DNA of 64,000 bases from Hydractinia symbiolongicarpus (GCF_029227915.1 NC_079882.1:30620001-30684000), one strand, 5' to 3'; shown: positions 1 through 12,221, counted from the first letter of the stretch. Program-made: numbers and translations. The notes: generated by a model not told the origin, from the letters alone.

Positions 1-500
1 GCTAAATGCATGTTGGTACGAATATGTCACGCAACCGTTGTAACTCAAACGGAGTGATACCGTTACAAATTCAATGAAATTTAGATTTAGAAAACGTCTC
101 TGTTTCTTCAGCGCGAGCTAACGGATAGGATTGGTCCCACAGTAAAAAATGACTTATTTATCTAGATTTCTTAATAAAGCGCCATCACAGCGCCCAGTGT
201 AATCGTTGAGTTCAAGCAATCATGTCAAATTACGAAGAATGTTATTTCTTGGTGTCAAATTGTCTCATTTATCACATTTATAAGTTCAAAGTCCAAAATC
301 AGTTCAATTAAGTCCAACAGTCAATTCGTTCACTGTTAAAAGCCATGCAACTTGGTAATGTCTGAAACATATCGCTAAACACATGTTGGTGCGAATATGT
401 GACGCGACCGTTGTACTTCAAGCGGACAGATACTGTTAGATACTCAATGAAATGTAGTTTTTGAAACTGTCTCTATTTCTTCAGCGCAAACTAACGGCTA
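1..500 (+). repeat. Leading monomers: one partial and one full L
   Basis: Positions 1-127 are the 3' end of an L monomer cut by the window edge, and 128-500 is a complete 373-bp L. The sequence carries subtype markers GTCACGCAACCG, TTTAGATTTAGAAAACG and CTAGATTTCTTAATAAAG, plus ATTACGAAGAATG. The same markers recur together near 32.4-32.8 kb and 35.4-35.8 kb, and in part near 5.9 and 8.4 kb. The array therefore continues to the left of the window. Confidence 0.95.
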
Positions 501-858
501 GGATTGGTCCCACAGTAAAAAATGACTTATTTATCTAAATTTTTAAATGAAGCGCTACCACATCGACCAGTGTAATCGCTGAGTTCCAGCAACCATGTTG
601 GATTAAGAAGAATGTTATTTCTTGGAGTCCAATCGGACCATTTATCACATTTATAAGTTCAAAGTCAAAAATCAGCTCAATTAAGTTCCACAGTCAATCG
701 ATTTTGAGGTAGTTTTTGAAACTGTCTCTATTTCTTCAGAGCAACTAACGTCAAGGATTGCTGCCACAGTAAAATATGACTTATTTATCTACATTCTTAA
801 ATAAAGCGCTACCACAGCACCCAGTGTAATCGTTGAGTTCAAGCAATCATGTAAAATT

Positions 859-877
859 AAGAAGAATGTTACTTCTT
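859..877. repeat. AAGAAG-AATGTTA-CTTCTT hairpin (example)
   Basis: A perfect 6-bp stem with a 7-base loop in the L subtype that follows S (CATGTAAAATTAAG context). Other monomers have ATTTCTT in place of ACTTCTT, shortening the stem by one pair. It repeats once per monomer. Confidence 0.6.
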
Positions 878-1803
878 GTTGTTCAATTGTCTCCTTTCTC
901 ACATTCATAAGGTCAAAGTTCAAGGCAGTTCAATTAAATCCCCCAGTCAATCGTTTCACTGTTAAAAGTGATGCAACCTGGTAATATCAGAAACATATTG
1001 CTAAATGCATGTTGGTACGAATATATGACGCAACTGCTGTAACTCAAATGGAGTGATACCGTTACAAATTCAATGAAATTTAGTTTTAAAAAACGTCTCT
1101 ATATCTTCATCGCGTACTAACAGCCAGGATTGCTCCCACAGTAAAAAATGACTTATTTATCTAAATTTTTAAATGAAGCGCTACCACAGCGCCAAGTGTA
1201 ATCGCTGAGTTCCAGCAACCATGTCGGATTAAGAAGAATGTTATTTCTTGGAGTCCAATTGGCCCATCTATCACATTTATAAGTTCAAAGTCAAAAATCA
1301 GCTCAATTAAGTCCCACAGTCAATCGTTTTTAAAGTAGTTTTTGAAACTGTCTCTATTTCTTCAGAGCAACTAACGGCAAGGATTGCTGCCACAGTAAAA
1401 TATGACTTATTTATCTACATTCTTAAATAAAGCGCTACCACAGCGCCCAGTGTAATCGTTGAGTTCAAGCAATCATGTAAAATAAAGAAGAATGTTACTT
1501 CTTTGTGTTCAATTGTCTCCCTTCTCACATTCATAAGGTCAAAGTTCAAGGCAGTTAAATTAAATCCCCCAGTCAATCGTTTCACTGTTAAAAGTGATGC
1601 AACCTGGTAATATCAGAAACATATTGCTAAATGCATGTTGGTACGAATATGTGACGCAACCGCTGTAACTCTAACGGAGTGATACCGTTACAAATTCAAT
1701 GAAATTTAGTTTTAAAAAACGTCTCTATTTCTTCAGCGCGAGCTAACGACTAGGATTGGTCCCACAGTAAAAAATGACTTATTTATCTAAATTTTTAAAT
1801 GAA

Positions 1804-1818
1804 GCGCTACCACAGCGC
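1804..1818. repeat. GCGCT-ACCAC-AGCGC hairpin (example)
   Basis: A perfect 5-bp stem with a 5-base loop, present in both L and S monomers and repeated through the window. Frequent variants replace AGCGC with AGCAC or GCGCT with GCGCC, breaking one pair, so pairing is not strictly maintained. Confidence 0.6.
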
Positions 1819-2281
1819 CCAGTGTAATCGCTGAGTTCCAGCAACCATGTCAGATTAAGAAGAATGTTATTTCTTGGAGTCCAATTGGCCCATTTATCAC
1901 ATTTATAAGTTCAAAGTCAAAAATCAGCTCAATTAAGTCCCACAGTCAATCGTTTTTGAAGTAGTTTTTGAAACTGTCTCTATTTCTTCAAAGCAACTAA
2001 CGGCAAGGATTGCTCCCACAGTAAAATATGACTTATTTATCTACATTCTTAAATAAAGCGCTACCACAGCACCCAGTGTAATCGTTGAGTTCAAGCATGT
2101 CAAATTACGAAGAATGTTACTTCTTGGTGTTCAATTGTCTCCTTTCTCACATTCATAAGGTCAAAGTTCAAGGCAGTTCAATTAAATCCCCCAGTCAATC
2201 GTTTCACTGTTAAAAGTGATGCAACCTGGTAATATCAGAAACATATCGCTAAATGCATGTTGGTACGAATATGTGACGCAA

Positions 2282-2311
2282 CCGTTGTAACTCAAACGGA
2301 GTGATACCGTT
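2282..2311. repeat. Conserved CCGTT-AACGG-CCGTT dyad of the L monomer (example)
   Basis: In most GACGCAACC-type L monomers, CCGTT (2282-2286), AACGG (2295-2299) and CCGTT (2307-2311) follow one another. The central AACGG can pair with either flanking CCGTT, giving two competing hairpins with loops of 8 and 7 bases. The S class lacks the whole element. The GACGCGACC-type L keeps it only partly (CTTCAAGCGGAC). A protein-binding role is possible but not shown. Confidence 0.6.
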
Positions 2312-2374
2312 ACAAATTCAATAAAATTTAGTTTTAAAAAACGTCTCTATTTCTTCAGCGCGAGCTAACGGCTA

Positions 2375-4248
2375 GGATTGGTCCCACAGTAAAAAATGAC
2401 TTATTTATCTAAATTTTTAAATGAAGCGCTACCACATCGACCAGTGTAATCGCTGAGTTCCAGCAACCATGTTGGATTAAGAAGAATGTTATTTCTTGGA
2501 GTCCAATCGGCCCATTTATCACATTTATAAGTTCAAAGTCAAAAATCAGCTCAATTAAGTTCCACAGTCAATCGATTTTGAGGTAGTTTTTGAAACTGTC
2601 TCTATTTCTTCAGAGCAACTAACGTCAAGGATTGCTGCCACAGTAAAATATGACTTATTTATCTACATTCTTAAATAAAGCGCTACCACAGCACCCAGTG
2701 TAATCGTTGAGTTCAAGCAATCATGTAAAATTAAGAAGAATGTTACTTCTTGTTGTTCAATTGTCTCCTTTCTCACATTCATAAGGTCAAAGTTCAAGGC
2801 AGTTCAATTAAATCCCCCAGTCAATCGTTTCACTGTTAAAAGTGATGCAACCTGGTAATATCAGAAACATATTGCTAAATGCATGTTGGTACGAATATAT
2901 GACGCAACTGCTGTAACTCAAATGGAGTGATACCGTTACAAATTCAATGAAATTTAGTTTTAAAAAACGTCTCTATATCTTCATCGCGTACTAACAGCCA
3001 GGATTGCTCCCACAGTAAAAAATGACTTATTTATCTAAATTTTTAAATGAAGCGCTACCACAGCGCCAAGTGTAATCGCTGAGTTCCAGCAACCATGTCG
3101 GATTAAGAAGAATGTTATTTCTTGGAGTCCAATTGGCCCATCTATCACATTTATAAGTTCAAAGTCAAAAATCAGCTCAATTAAGTCCCACAGTCAATCG
3201 TTTTTAAAGTAGTTTTTGAAACTGTCTCTATTTCTTCAGAGCAACTAACGGCAAGGATTGCTGCCACAGTAAAATATGACTTATTTATCTACATTCTTAA
3301 ATAAAGCGCTACCACAGCGCCCAGTGTAATCGTTGAGTTCAAGCAATCATGTAAAATAAAGAAGAATGTTACTTCTTTGTGTTCAATTGTCTCCCTTCTC
3401 ACATTCATAAGGTCAAAGTTCAAGGCAGTTAAATTAAATCCCCCAGTCAATCGTTTCACTGTTAAAAGTGATGCAACCTGGTAATATCAGAAACATATTG
3501 CTAAATGCATGTTGGTACGAATATGTGACGCAACCGCTGTAACTCTAACGGAGTGATACCGTTACAAATTCAATGAAATTTAGTTTTAAAAAACGTCTCT
3601 ATTTCTTCAGCGCGAGCTAACGACTAGGATTGGTCCCACAGTAAAAAATGACTTATTTATCTAAATTTTTAAATGAAGCGCTACCACAGCGCCCAGTGTA
3701 ATCGCTGAGTTCCAGCAACCATGTCAGATTAAGAAGAATGTTATTTCTTGGAGTCCAATTGGCCCATTTATCACATTTATAAGTTCAAAGTCAAAAATCA
3801 GCTCAATTAAGTCCCACAGTCAATCGTTTTTGAAGTAGTTTTTGAAACTGTCTCTATTTCTTCAAAGCAACTAACGGCAAGGATTGCTCCCACAGTAAAA
3901 TATGACTTATTTATCTACATTCTTAAATAAAGCGCTACCACAGCACCCAGTGTAATCGTTGAGTTCAAGCATGTCAAATTAAGAAGAATGTTACTTCTTG
4001 GTGTTCAATTGTCTCCTTTCTCACATTCATAAGGTCAAAGTTCAAGGCAGTTCAATTAAATCCCCCAGTCAATCGTTTCACTGTTAAAAGTGATGCAACC
4101 TGGTAATATCAGAAACATATCGCTAAATGCATGTTGGTACGAATATGTGACGCAACCGTTGTAACTCAAACGGAGTGATACCGTTACAAATTCAATAAAA
4201 TTTAGTTTTAAAAAACGTCTCTATTTCTTCAGCGCGAGCTAACGGCTA
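2375..4248 (+). repeat. 1,874-bp higher-order repeat, copy 2
   Basis: Six monomers with starts at 2375, 2629, 3001, 3255, 3627 and 3881, in the same order and lengths as the copy at 501. I see two substitutions between the copies: A at 637 versus C at 2511, and C at 2108 versus A at 3982. Even the four-base loss near 2094/3968 is shared. This makes it the youngest clear duplication in the window, unless it is an assembly duplication. Confidence 0.95.
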
Positions 4249-4423
4249 GGATTGGTCCCACAGTAAAAAATGACTTATTTATCTACATTTCTTAATAACG
4301 CGCCATCACAGCGCCCAGTGTAATCGTTGAGTTCAAGCAATCATGTCAAATTAAGAAGAATATTCTTTCTTTGAGTCCAATTGTCTCATTTATCACATTT
4401 ATAAGTTCAAAGTCCAAAATCAG
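4249..4423 (+). repeat. 5' part of a linking L monomer
   Basis: First 175 bp of an L monomer starting at 4249, joining the 1,874-bp HOR pair to the 2,491-bp HOR pair. It has subtype markers ATTTCTTAATAACGCGCCATC and GAATATTCTTTCTTTGAG. The same GAATATTCTTTC subtype becomes common after 37 kb. Confidence 0.85.
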
Positions 4424-6914
4424 TTCAATTAAGTTCCACAGTCAATTTGTTCACTGTTAAAAGCCATGTAACTTGGCAATATCTGAAACATATCGCTAAA
4501 CACATGTTGGTACGAATATGTGACGCGACCGATGTACTTCAAGCGGACGGATAACGTTAGAAACTCAATGAAATGTAGTTTTTGAAACTGTCTCTATATC
4601 TTAAGCGCATGCTAACGGCTAGGATTGGTACCACAGTAAAAAATGACTCATTTATCTAAACTTTTAAATGAAGCGCCACCACAACGCCCAGGGTAATCGC
4701 GAAATTCCAGCAATCGTGTCAAATTGAAGAGAATGTTATTTCTTGGATTTCCATTGTCTCAATCATCACATTTATAATGTCAAATCCCAAAATCAGTTCA
4801 ATTAAATCCCAGAGTCAATCGTTTCACTGTTAAAAGCCATGCAACTTGGTAATGTCTGAAACATATCGCTAAACACATATTGGTGCGAATATGTGACGCG
4901 ACCGTTGTACTTCAAGCGGACAGATACCGTTAGAACTCAATGAAATGTAGTTTTTGAAACTGTCTCTATATCTTCAGCGCGTGCTAACGGCTAGGATTGG
5001 TCACACAGTAAAAAATGACTTATTTATCTAAATTTTTAAATGAAGCGCTACCACAGCGCCCAGTGTAATCGCTGAGTTCCAGCAACCATGTCAGATTATG
5101 AAGAATGTTACTTCTTGGAGTCCAATTGGCCCATTTATCACATTTACAAGTTCAAAGTAAAAAATCAGCTCAATTAAGTCCCACAGTCAATCGTTTTTGA
5201 AGTAGTTTTTGCAACTGTCTCTATTTCTTCAGAGCAACTAACGGCAAGGATTGCTCCCACAGTAAAATATGACTTATTTATCTACATTCTTAAATAAAGC
5301 GCTACCACAGCACCCAGTGTAATCGTTGAGTTCAAGCAATCATGTAAAATTAAGAAGAATGTTACTTCTTGGTGTTCAATTGTCTCCTTTCTCACATTCA
5401 TAAGGTCAAATTCCAAAGCAGTTCAATTAAATCCCACAGGCAATCGTTTCACTGGTAAAAGCGATGCAACCTAGTAATATCAGAAACATATCGCTAAATG
5501 CATGTTGGTACGAATATGTGACGCAACCGTTGTAACTGAAACGGAGTGATACCCTTACAAATTAAACGAAATTTAGTTTTAGAAAACGTCTCTATTTCTT
5601 CAGCGCGAGCTAACGGCTAGGATTGGTCCCACAGTAAAAAATGACTTATTTATCTAAATTTCTTAATAAAGGGCTATCACAGCGCCCAGTGTAACTTTTG
5701 AGTTCAAGCAATCATGTCAAATTAAGAAGAATGTTATTTCTTTGAGTCCAATTGTCTCATTTATCACATTTATAAGTTCAAAGTCCAAAATCAGTTCAAT
5801 TAAGTCCCACAGTCAATTCGTTCACTGTTAAAAGCCATGCAACTTGGTAATGTCTGAAACATATCGCTAAATGCATGTTGGTACGAATATGTCACGCAAC
5901 CGTTGTAACTCAAACGGAGTGATACCGTTACAAATTCAATGAAATTTAGATTTAGAAAACGTCTCTATTTCTTCAGCGCGAGCTAACGGATAGGATTGGT
6001 CCCACAGTAAAAAATGACTTATTTATCTACATTTCTTAATAAAAGCGTCATCACAGCGCCCAGTGTAATCGTTGAGTTCAAGCAACCATGTCAAATTAAG
6101 AAGAATGTTATTCCTTGGTGTCAAATTTTCTTATTTATCACATTTATAAGTTCAAAATCCAAAATCAGTTCAATTAAGTCCCACAGTCAATTCGTTCACT
6201 GTTAAAAGCCTTGCAACTTGGTAATGTCTGAAACATATCGCTAAACACATGTTGGTGCGAATATGTGACGCGACCGTTGTACTTCAAGCGGACAGATACC
6301 GTTAGATACTCAATGAAATGTAGTTTTTGAAACTGTCTCTATTTCTTCAGCGCGAACTAACGGCTAGGATTGGTCCCACAGTACAAAATGACTTATTTAT
6401 CTACATTTCTTAATAACGCGCTATCACAGCGCCCAGTGTAATCGTTGAGTTCAAGCAATCATGTCAAATTAAGAAGAATGTTATTTTTTTGAGTCCAATT
6501 GTCTCATTAATCACATTTATAAGTTCAAACTCCAACATCAGTTTAATTAAGTTCCACAGTCAATTGGTTCACTGTTAAAAGCCATGCAACTTGGTAATAT
6601 CTGAAACATATCGCTAAACACATGTTGGTACGAATATGTGACGCGACCGATGTACTTTAAGCGGACGGATACCGTTAGAAACTCAATGAAATGTAGTTAT
6701 TGAAACTGTCTCTATATCTTCAGCGCGTACTAACGGCCAGGATTGGTCCCACAGTAAAAACTGACTTATTTATCTAAATTTTTAAATGAAGCGCTACCAC
6801 AGCGACCAGTGTAATCGCTGAGTTCCAGCAACCATGTCGTATTAAGAAGAATGTTATTTCTTGGAGTCCAATTGGCCCATTTATCACATTTATAAGTTCA
6901 AAGTCAAAAATCAG
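4424..6914 (+). repeat. 2,491-bp higher-order repeat, copy 1
   Basis: Contains monomer starts 4622, 4994, 5248, 5620, 5993, 6367 and 6740; lengths after each start are 372/254/372/373/374/373/373, so six L and one S. Private markers include TTAAGCGCATGC, GGATTGGTACCACAG, CAGGGTAATCGCGAAATTCC and one extra A (AATAAAAGCGTC) that makes a 374-bp monomer. Bounds come from where the two copies start and stop matching; the left edge is uncertain by a few bases of shared sequence. Confidence 0.92.
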
Positions 6915-9405
6915 TTCAATTAAGTTCCACAGTCAATTTGTTCACTGTTAAAAGCCATGTAACTTGGCAATATCTGAAACATATCGCTAAACACATGTTG
7001 GTACGAATATGTGACGCGACCGATGTACTTCAAGCGGACGGATAACGTTAGAAACTCAATGAAATGTAGTTTTTGAAACTGTCTCTATATCTTAAGCGCA
7101 TGCTAACGGCTAGGATTGGTACCACAGTAAAAAATGACTCATTTATCTAAACTTTTAAATGAAGCGCCACCACAACGCCCAGGGTAATCGCGAAATTCCA
7201 GCAATCGTGTCAAATTGAAGAGAATGTTATTTCTTGGATTTCCATTGTCTCAATCATCACATTTATAATGTCAAATCCCCAAATCAGTTCAATTAAATCC
7301 CAGAGTCAATCGTTTCACTGTTAAAAGCCATGCAACTTGGTAATGTCTGAAACATATCGCTAAACACATATTGGTGCGAATATGTGACGCGACCGTTGTA
7401 CTTCAAGCGGACAGATACCGTTAGAACTCAATGAAATGTAGTTTTTAAAACTGTCTCTATATCTTCAGCGCGTGCTAACGGCTAGGATTGGTCACACAGT
7501 AAAAAATGACTTATTTATCTAAATTTTTAAATGAAGCGCTACCACAGCGCCCAGTGTAATCGCTGAGTTCCAGCAACCATGTCAGATTATGAAGAATGTT
7601 ACTTCTTGGAGTCCAATTGGCCCATTTATCACATTTGCAAGTTCAAAGTAAAAAATCAGCTCAATTAAGTCCCACAGTCAATCGTTTTTGAAGTAGTTTT
7701 TGCAACTGTCTCTATTTCTTCAGAGCAACTAACGGCAAGGATTGCTCCCACAGTAAAATATGACTTATTTATCTACATTCTTAAATAAAGCGCTACCACA
7801 GCACCCAGTGTAATCGTTGAGTTCAAGCAATCATGTAAAATTAAGAAGAATGTTACTTCTTGGTGTTCAATTGTCTCCTTTCTCACATTCATAAGGTCAA
7901 AGTCCAAAGCAGTTCAATTAAATCCCACAGGCAATCGTTTCACTGGTAAAAGCGATGCAACCTAGTAATATCAGAAACATATCGCTAAATGCATGTTGGT
8001 ACGAATATGTGACGCAACCGTTGTAACTGAAACGGAGTGATACCCTTACAAATTAAACGAAATTTAGTTTTAGAAAACGTCTCTATTTCTTCAGCGCGAG
8101 CTAACGGCTAGGATTGGTCCCACAGTAAAAAATGACTTATTTATTTAAATTTCTTAATAAAGGGCTATCACAGCGCCCAGTGTAACTGTTGAGTTCAAGC
8201 AATCATGTCAAATTAAGAAGAATGTTATTTCTTGGTGTCCAATTGTCTCATTTATCACATTTATAAGTTCAAAGTCCAAAATCAGTTCAATTAAGTCCCA
8301 CAGTCAATTTGTTCACTGTTAAAAGCCATGCAACTTGGTAATGTCTGAAACATATCGCTAAATGCATGTTGGTACGAATATGTCACGCAACCGTTGTAAC
8401 TCAAACGGAGTGATACCGTTACAAATTCAATGAAATTTAGATTTAGAAAACGTCTCTATTTCTTCAGCGCGAGCTAACGGATAGGATTGGTCCCACAGTA
8501 AAAAATGACTTATTTATCTACATTTCTTAATAAAAGCGTCATCACAGCGCCCAGTGTAATCGTTGAGTTCAAGCAACCATGTCAAATTAAGAAGAATGTT
8601 ATTCCTTGGTGTCAAATTTTCTTATTTATCACATTTATAAGTTCAAAGTCCAAAATCAGTTCAATTAAGTCCCACAGTCAATTCGTTCACTGTTAAAAGC
8701 CTTGCAACTTGGTAATGTCTGAAACATATCGCTAAACACATGTTGGTGCGAATATGTGACGCGACCGTTGTACTTCAAGCGGACAGATACCGTTAGATAC
8801 TCAATGAAATGTAGTTTTTGAAACTGTCTCTATTTCTTCAGCGCGAACTAACGGCTAGGATTGGTCCCACAGTAAAAAATGACTTATTTATCTACATTTC
8901 TTAATAACGCGCTATCACAGCGCCCAGTGTAATCGTTGAGTTCAAGCAATCATGTCAAATTAAGAAGAATGTTATTTTTTTGAGTCCAATTGTCTCATTA
9001 ATCACATTTATAAGTTCAAACTCCAAAATCAGTTTAATTAAGTTCCACAGTCAATTGGTTCACTGTTAAAAGCCATGCAACTTGGTAATATCTGAAACAT
9101 ATCGCTGAACACATGTTGGTACGAATATGTGACGCGACCGATGTACTTTAAGCGGACGGATACCGTTAGAAACTCAATGAAATGTAGTTATTGAAACTGT
9201 CTCTATATCTTCAGCGCGTACTAACGGCCAGGATTGGTCCCACAGTAAAAACTGACTTATTTATCTTAATTTTTAAATGAAGCGCTACCACAGCGACCAG
9301 TGTAATCGCTGAGTTCCAGCAACCATGTCGTATTAAGAAGAATGTTATTTCTTGGAGTCCAATTGGCCCATTTATCACATTTATAAGTTCAAAGTCAAAA
9401 ATCAG
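6915..9405 (+). repeat. 2,491-bp higher-order repeat, copy 2
   Basis: Monomer starts 7113, 7485, 7739, 8111, 8484, 8858 and 9231, each exactly 2,491 bp after its partner. A dozen or so substitutions separate it from copy 1 (for example CATTTACAAG at 5143 region versus CATTTGCAAG here, and TTGAGTCC near 5750 versus TGGTGTCC near 8235), so it is older than the 1,874-bp pair. The join at about 6906-6914 lies inside monomer 6740-7112, which has an S-like 5' half and an L-type 3' half. Confidence 0.92.
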
Positions 9406-12221
9406 CTCAATTAAGTCCCACAGTCAATCGTTTTTGAAGTAGTTTTTGAAACTGTCTCTATTTCTTCAGCGCGAACTAACGGCTAGGATTGGTCCCACAG
9501 TAAAAAATGACTTATTTATCTACATTTCTTAATAATGCGCTATCACAGCGCCCAGTGTAATCGTTGAGTTCAAGCAATCATGTCAAATTAAGAAGAATGT
9601 TATTTCTTTGAGTCCAAGTGTCTCATTAATCACATTTATAAGTTAAAACTCCAAAATCAGTTCAATTAAGTCCCACAGTCAATTGGTTCACTGTTAAAAG
9701 CCATGCAACTTGGTAATATCTGAAACATATCGCTAAACACATGTTGGTACGAATATGTGACGCGACCGATGTACTTTAAGCGGACGGATACCGTTAGAGA
9801 CTCAATGAAATGTAGTTATTGAAACTGTCTCTATATCTTCTGCGCGTACTAACGGCCAGGATTGGTCCCACATTAAAAAATGACTTATTTATCTAAATTT
9901 TTAAATGAAGCGCTACCACAGCGACCAGTGTAATCGCTGAGTTCCAGCAACCATGTCGGATTAAGAAGAATGTTATTTCTTGGAGTCCAATTGGCCCATT
10001 TATCACATTTATAAGTTCAAAGTCAAAAATCAGCTCAATTAAGTCCCACAGTCAATCGTTTTTGAAGTAGTTTTTGAAACTGTCTCTATTTCTTCAGAGC
10101 AACTAACGGCAAGGATTGCTGCCACAGTAAAATATGACTTATTTATCTACATTCTTAAATAAAGCGCTACCACAGCGCCCAGTGTAATCGTTGAGTTCAA
10201 GCAATCATGTAAAATTAAGAAGAATGTTACTTCTTGGTGTCCAATTGTCTCCTTTCTCACATTCATAAGGTCAAAGTTCAAGGCAGTTCAATTAAATCCC
10301 CCAGTCAATCGTTTCACTGTTAAAGGTGATGCAACCTGGTAATATCAGAAACATATTGCTAAATGCATGTTGGTACGAATATGTGACGCAACCGCTGTAA
10401 CTCAAACGGAGTGATACCGTTACAAATTCAATGAAATTTAGTTTTAAAAAACGTGTCTATATCTTCAGCGCGTACTAACGGCCAGAATTGGTCCCACAGT
10501 AAAAAATGACTTATTTATCTAAATTTTTAAATGAAGCGCTACCACAGCGTCCAGTGTAGTCGCTGAGTTCCAGCAACCATATCGGATTAGGAAGAATGTT
10601 ATTTCTTGGAGTCCAATTGGCCCATTTATCACATTTATAAGTTCAAAGTCAAAAATCAGCTCAATTAAGTCCCACAGTCAATCGTTTTTGAAGTAGTTTT
10701 TGAAACTGTCTCTATTTCTTCAGAGCAACTAACGGCAAGGATTGCTGCCACAGTAAAATATGACTTATTTATCTACATTCTTAAATAAAGCGCTACCACA
10801 GCGCCCAGTGTAATCGTTGAGTTCAAGCAATCATGTAAAATTAAGAAGAATGTTACTTCTTTGTGTTCAATTGTCTCCTTTCTCACATTCATAAGGTCAA
10901 AGTTCAAGGCAGTTCAATTAAATCCCCCAGTCAATCGTTTCACTTTTAAAAGTGATGCAAGCTGGTAATATCAGACACATATTGCTATATGCATGTTGGT
11001 ACAAATATGTGACGCAACCGCTGTAACTCAAGCGGAGTGATACCGTTACAAATTCAATGAAATTTAGTTTTAAAAACGTCTCTATTTCTTCAGCGCGAGC
11101 TAACGGCTAGGATTGGTCCCACAGTAAAAAATGACTTATTTATCTAAATTTTTAAATGAAGCGCTACCACAGCGCCCAGTGTAATCGGTGAGTTCCAGCA
11201 ACCATGTCAGATTAAGAAGAATGTTATTTCTTGGAGTCCAATTGGCCCATTTATCACATTTATAAGTTCAAAGTCAAAAGTCAGCTCAATTAAGTCCCAC
11301 AGTCAATCGTTTTTGAAGTAGTTTTTGAAACTGTCTCTATTTCTTCAGAGCAACTAACGGCAAGGTTTGCTCCCACAGTAAAATATGACTTATTTATCTA
11401 AAATTTTAAATGAAGCGCTACCACAGCGCCCAGTGTATTCGCTGAGTTCCAGCAACCATGTCAGATTAAGAAGAATGTTATTTCTTGGAGTCCAATTGTC
11501 TCATTTATCACATTTATAAGTTAAAAGTCCAAAATCAGCTCAATTAAGTCCCACAGTCAATCGTTTTACTGTTAAAAGCTATGCAAACTCGCAATATCAG
11601 AAACATATCGCTAAATGCTTGTTGGTATGAATATGTGACGCAACCGTTGTAACTCAAACGGAGTGATACAGTTACAAATTCAATGAAATTTAGATTTAGA
11701 AAACGTCTCTATTTCTTCAGCGCGAGCTAACGGATAGGATTGGTCCCACAGTAAAAAATGACTTATTTATCTACATTTCTTAATAAAGACACCATCACAG
11801 CGCCCAGTGTAATCGTTGAGTTCAAGCAATCATGTCAAATTAAGAAGAATGTTATTTCTTGGTGTCAAATTGTCTCATTTATCACATTTATAAGTTCAAA
11901 GTCCAAAATCAGTTCAATTAAGTCCCACAGTCAATTCGTTCACTGTTAAAAGCCATGCAACTTGGTAATGTCTGAAACATTTCGCTAAACACATGTTGGT
12001 GCGAATATGTGACGCGACCGTTGTACTTCAAGCGGACAGATACCGTTAGATACTCAATGAAATGTAGTTTTTGAAACTAACTCTATTTCTTCAGCGCGAA
12101 CTAACGGTTAGGATTGGTCCCACAGTAAAAAATGACTTATTTATCTACATTTCTTAATAATGCGCTATCACAGCGCCCAGTGTAATCGCTGAGTTCAAGC
12201 AATCATGTCAAATTAAGAAGA
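9406..12221 (+). repeat. Mixed satellite block between HOR groups
   Basis: Monomer starts 9486, 9859, 10113, 10485, 10739, 11110, 11364, 11737 and 12111. The S unit 9231-9485 ends atypically in CAGCGCGAACTAACGGCTAGG (255 bp) and is followed by an ordinary L instead of the usual S partner. The anchor at 10485 is mutated to GAATTGG. Monomer 11364-11736 begins with the S-partner type (GGTTTGCTCCCACAGTAAAATATGAC) and switches to another L subtype (CTAAAATTTTAAATGAAG) within 40 bp. A segment from about 11401 to 11840 recurs at 13773-14212, a displacement of 2,372 bp. Confidence 0.9.

Larger units (their letters stand above)
501..2374 (+). repeat. 1,874-bp higher-order repeat, copy 1
   Basis: Six monomers with starts at 501, 755, 1127, 1381, 1753 and 2007, lengths 254/372/254/372/254/368: three S-L dimers. 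The last L lost four bases in GAGTTCAAGC(AATC)ATG near 2094. The copy carries private variants such as CACATCGACCAG, AATCGATTTTGAGG, AACGTCAAGG and TTCATCGCGTACTAACAGCC, all of which reappear 1,874 bp downstream. The internal 626-bp dimers are much less alike than the two HOR copies, the usual sign of a true higher-order unit. Confidence 0.95.

Noticed and set aside
1381-1752. AATAAA motifs as polyadenylation signals
   Set aside because: AATAAA occurs in TTAAATAAAGCG and ATTCAATAAAATT in many monomers, but there is no gene upstream and the motif is expected in AT-rich repeats.
2282-2311. CENP-B box-like motif
   Set aside because: I compared the CGG-containing stretches (CAAACGGAGTG, CAAGCGGACGG) with the core TTCG....A..CGGG; they lack TTCG and the third G. 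No match on either strand in the monomers read.
6014-6205. 63-codon open frame, repeated at 8505-8696, 11758-11949 and 14130-14321
   Set aside because: It lies within one satellite L monomer in the same phase each time. Other L copies of the same region carry stops or length changes in this frame, and there is no sign of coding constraint. It is chance openness of a few copies.
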